Assembly: GCF_900156825.1 (NCBI RefSeq)
Contig: NZ_FTOV01000001.1
Location: forward strand, 496,001 to 560,000
Reading direction: 5' to 3'
Origin: Chryseobacterium gambrini
Lineage (GTDB): Bacteria; Bacteroidota; Bacteroidia; Flavobacteriales; Weeksellaceae
DNA length: 64,000 nucleotides
Within the stretch, counting starts at the first letter, position 1; each line of letters starts with the position of its first letter. The translations under genes were made by a program, and so were the position numbers. Below, one piece after another: positions 61,914 through 64,000 of this stretch. Below the pieces are notes generated by a model. That model did not search any database and was not told the origin of the DNA. It worked only from the letters and a program-made list of their open reading frames with translations.

Positions 61914-62789
61914 CTATCTGTATCCAAAATTTTTCAAATCTCTGTCGTTTTTTCTCCAGTCTTTTTTTACTTTAACAAAAAGGTTCAGGTGAATTTTTTT
62001 ATTGAAGAATTTTTCAAGATCCAGTCTGGATTCTGTCCCTACTTTTTTGATCGCTTCTCCTTTATGCCCGATGATAATTCCTTTCTGGGTATCTCTTTCC
62101 ACGTAAATAATAGAATCGATGAAGATAATTCCTTCCTTTTCCTTGAACTGCTCCGTAACCACTTCCACAGAATACGGAATTTCTTTTTCGTAATTTAAAA
62201 GGATTTTCTCACGGATTGCTTCATTTACAAAGAATCTTTCAGGCTTATCCGTATACTGATCTTTATCGTAATAAGGCGGATTTTCCGGCAGTAAAGATTT
62301 AAGTTTCGGTAAAATAATGTCTGTATTAAAAGCATTTAATGCAGAAATAGGCAGAATTTCCGCTTTCGGGATTCTCTCATGCCATGTTTCAACCAGTTTT
62401 TCCAAACCTTCCTGATTGGTCTGATCTACTTTATTCAGCAAAAGCAAAACAGGCACAGGAATTTTGTTCAGCTTATCAATCAGAAATTCCGAAGGTTCAG
62501 CTTTGTCGGTAACATCTACAATGAAAAGGAAAACATCGGCATCCTGCAAAGAATCCTTTACAAAATCCATCATTTTTTCCTGTAAACCGTATTTCGGATC
62601 CAGAACTCCGGGAGTGTCTGAAAATACGATCTGTAAGTCTTCTTCATTATAAATTCCGAAAATTCTGTGGCGTGTTGTCTGAGCCTTTTGGGTTACAATC
62701 GCCAGTTTCTCCCCCATCAGTTGGTTCAACAAGGTAGATTTTCCGGCATTGGGCTTTCCAACTATATTTACAAATCCTGCTTTGTGCAT
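61914..62789 (-). CDS. era: GTPase Era
   Basis: 291 residues. Era binds 16S rRNA and assists 30S ribosome maturation. The G-domain has G1 GKPNAGKSTLLNQL, G2 region TTRHRI, G3 DTPG, G4 LNKVD and G5 SAL; the C-terminal KH domain shows IFIDSIIYVERDTQKGIIIG with the KH loop HKGEAIKKVG. Length is normal. The DoxX gene lies next downstream on the same strand, 68 bases away. Confidence 0.95.
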   Translation of the reverse strand: MHKAGFVNIVGKPNAGKSTLLNQLMGEKLAIVTQKAQTTRHRIFGIYNEEDLQIVFSDTPGVLDPKYGLQEKMMDFVKDSLQDADVFLFIVDVTDKAEPSEFLIDKLNKIPVPVLLLLNKVDQTNQEGLEKLVETWHERIPKAEILPISALNAFNTDIILPKLKSLLPENPPYYDKDQYTDKPERFFVNEAIREKILLNYEKEIPYSVEVVTEQFKEKEGIIFIDSIIYVERDTQKGIIIGHKGEAIKKVGTESRLDLEKFFNKKIHLNLFVKVKKDWRKNDRDLKNFGYR

Positions 62790-62866
62790 AAAAATTATAT
62801 TAGGATTTGCAAAGTTACTAAACTTAATCGGTCTTTGGAATTAATTGGAAACTTTTACCGACAAAA

Positions 62867-62896
62867 AAAGACTTTTCCGATCTGAAAAAGTCTTTG
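62867..62896 (-). terminator. Terminator of the PfkB-family kinase gene
   Basis: On the minus strand AAAGACTTTT pairs with AAAAGTCTTT around an 8-base loop, followed by a run of Ts. It lies about 15 bases beyond the kinase stop. Confidence 0.8.
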
Positions 62897-62910
62897 ATTT
62901 TCTTGTAAAA

Positions 62911-63834
62911 TTAAAATTTTGAGTCTTTAAAATTTTTAAATTCGCAATACCTGTAATCTGGACACGCGCCTGATTTTGAAGTAATGAATGCTCCTAAAGC
63001 AATTCCTTCCTTAATAATTTCTTCAGGCTCCTGATTCTGAATCCTTTTGGAAATAAAACCGGCAAGAAAAGCGTCACCGCTTCCCACTGTATCTGCAATG
63101 GTGATGGGAACGGCAGGAAAACTGTAATTTTGACTTCCCACAAAATAACCTGCGCCTTTACTTCCTTTGGTTAAAATAATTTCATTAACCTTAAATTTTT
63201 TCTGAATGAATGAAACACTTTCTTCTTCACTTGTATATTCTTCACCCATAAATTCAAGGATCTGCTTCATCTCCGCTTTGTTCATCTTTACAATATCGGC
63301 TTTATTCAACAATATTTTAATGAATTCAAAATCGATGAAAGGCGGTCTGAAATTTACATCAAAAATTTTCAGTTTTGCCAATTCAAGCAGTTGAAGCAAG
63401 GTTTCTCTGGTCCTTTCATTTCTGGCAGAAAGACTTCCGAAGACAAAAGCTTCCGCATTGGCAACCAAATCCTGATGTTCAGGAAGAAAATCTATAAAAT
63501 CCCATGCTACATTTTCAACAATTTCGTAGCTCGCTTCATTGTGTTCATCTATTTTAGCGATCACCGTACTCGTAGGATGAACTTCATCTATCTGAATAAA
63601 ATCTGTGGTAATTCCCCAGCTTTTAATTTTTTCCGTTAATTTTTCTCCCAGTTCATCCTTTCCTGTTTTGCTAAGCATTTTTACATCGATGCCCATTTTA
63701 TGAACATTATAGGCAACATTAAAAGGTGCACCTCCTGCTCTGGAACCTTCCGGGAAAATATCCCACAAAACTTCACCGAAACATACAATATAAGGCTTTT
63801 TTTCTGTCGTCATTACATCTTCTGTCATTATCAT
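62911..63834 (-). CDS. PfkB-family carbohydrate kinase (fructokinase-like)
   Basis: 307 residues. Ribokinase fold with the N-terminal signature VCFGEVLWDIFPEGSRAGGA and the C-terminal GSGDAFLAGF, whose Asp is the catalytic base. The N-terminal GEVLWD-IFP is typical of fructokinases. It phosphorylates a sugar with ATP for entry into glycolysis. The start at 63834 is 6 bases after the stop of a LacI-type regulator gene, so both are likely in one operon together with sugar-utilisation genes beyond the window. An ATG two codons in is also possible. Confidence 0.85.
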   Translation of the reverse strand: MIMTEDVMTTEKKPYIVCFGEVLWDIFPEGSRAGGAPFNVAYNVHKMGIDVKMLSKTGKDELGEKLTEKIKSWGITTDFIQIDEVHPTSTVIAKIDEHNEASYEIVENVAWDFIDFLPEHQDLVANAEAFVFGSLSARNERTRETLLQLLELAKLKIFDVNFRPPFIDFEFIKILLNKADIVKMNKAEMKQILEFMGEEYTSEEESVSFIQKKFKVNEIILTKGSKGAGYFVGSQNYSFPAVPITIADTVGSGDAFLAGFISKRIQNQEPEEIIKEGIALGAFITSKSGACPDYRYCEFKNFKDSKF

Positions 63835-63840
63835 TTTTTA

Positions 63841-64000
63841 TTATTTTACGGAGCTTCTTTCCATAAATTTAGCATGGAAGGTTACTCTTTTTCCGTTTGT
63901 AGTATAATTATTAATCTGATTGTCTAGAAGTTTTACCGATTCTCTTGCCATATCATACAATGGCTGCTGTACAAATGAAACTTCCGTCGGGAAAAGATAA
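63841..64000 (-). CDS. LacI-family regulator, C-terminal end only (cut by window)
   Basis: The minus-strand frame from the window edge gives the last 52 residues of a protein, with QPLYDMARESVKLLDNQIN and a final VTFHAKFMERSSVK. This matches the C-terminus of LacI/GalR regulators, where M-G-x-x-A-x-x-L-L is followed by the terminal strand L-x-x-R-x-S. It is immediately upstream of the fructokinase-like gene and probably controls that sugar operon. Confidence 0.65.
   Translation of the reverse strand, partial: YLFPTEVSFVQQPLYDMARESVKLLDNQINNYTTNGKRVTFHAKFMERSSVK

Noticed and set aside
1..64000. CRISPR array, tRNA or rRNA genes, prophage
   Set aside because: No regularly spaced repeats, no cloverleaf-like or rRNA segments, and no structural phage genes were seen.

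Overview
The window reads as chromosome of a flavobacterium close to Chryseobacterium (Bacteroidota, Weeksellaceae). The DNA is AT-rich. Promoters follow the Bacteroidota pattern TAnnTTTG, twice with a TTTG box 20 bases upstream. Gene families such as the Na+/K+-type membrane pyrophosphatase, M28 and S9 lipoprotein/secreted peptidases, YegP-type proteins and GG-leader peptides fit that group. The genus is inferred; no rRNA or tRNA gene is present to settle it.

Region by region. 0-5.3 kb: the end of an Omp85 (BamA/TamA) barrel protein, a YdcF/SanA-like membrane protein overlapping a PaaE-type ferredoxin reductase, then a thioredoxin lipoprotein with a FecCD permease and a FecE-type ATPase. 5.3-12.6 kb: a fatty-acid beta-oxidation cluster under a MarR regulator that has two perfect TGCATGCA-centred palindromes at its promoter: fused 3-hydroxyacyl-CoA dehydrogenase/enoyl-CoA hydratase, thiolase and acyl-CoA dehydrogenase, interrupted by a RAYT-type transposase gene framed by REP hairpins. 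12.7-18.6 kb: small secreted and YegP proteins, a SpoT-like HD hydrolase, an M48 protease, a DUF2490 protein and a BtuB-like TonB receptor. 18.9-20.3 kb: an IS1595/ISXO2-type transposase and a small orphan gene. 20.5-30.2 kb: uvrA, an alpha/beta hydrolase lipoprotein, a DsbA-like lipoprotein divergent from an HxlR regulator with palindromic operators between them, a mini endonuclease V, a glyoxalase/GNAT pair, an M28 peptidase and a methionine-type aminotransferase.

30.3-41.6 kb, nearly all on the minus strand: a membrane pyrophosphatase fused to an OmpA domain, soluble pyrophosphatase, a FemAB-like protein overlapping RadC, an L,D-transpeptidase, a LolD-like ATPase, an SBF-type transporter, and pyruvate dehydrogenase E2 and E1-alpha. 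41.7-50.8 kb: a degenerate PAP2 protein, a BlaI-type repressor, a glycine-rich RRM protein, a thioesterase overlapping a regulator that joins a metal-binding motif to an AraC domain, a copper-type P-ATPase with four Cys-rich modules, DUF72, a polysaccharide deacetylase, and YggS, with repeat-rich intergenic DNA. 50.9-64 kb: two unknown proteins (one SMI1-like), an NtrC-type regulator without a DNA-binding domain, MATE, GNAT, Crp/Fnr, an S9 peptidase, a 53-residue GG-leader peptide, DoxX, Era, and a fructokinase-like gene behind a truncated LacI-type regulator.

Most genes are ordinary housekeeping. The points most worth a second look are the pyrophosphatase-OmpA fusion, the HMA-AraC regulator near the Cys-rich copper ATPase, the GG-leader peptide, two copies of a structured RNA-like element with a compensatory base change, and the RAYT/REP system whose hairpins recur at 23-25 kb and 49.8 kb.
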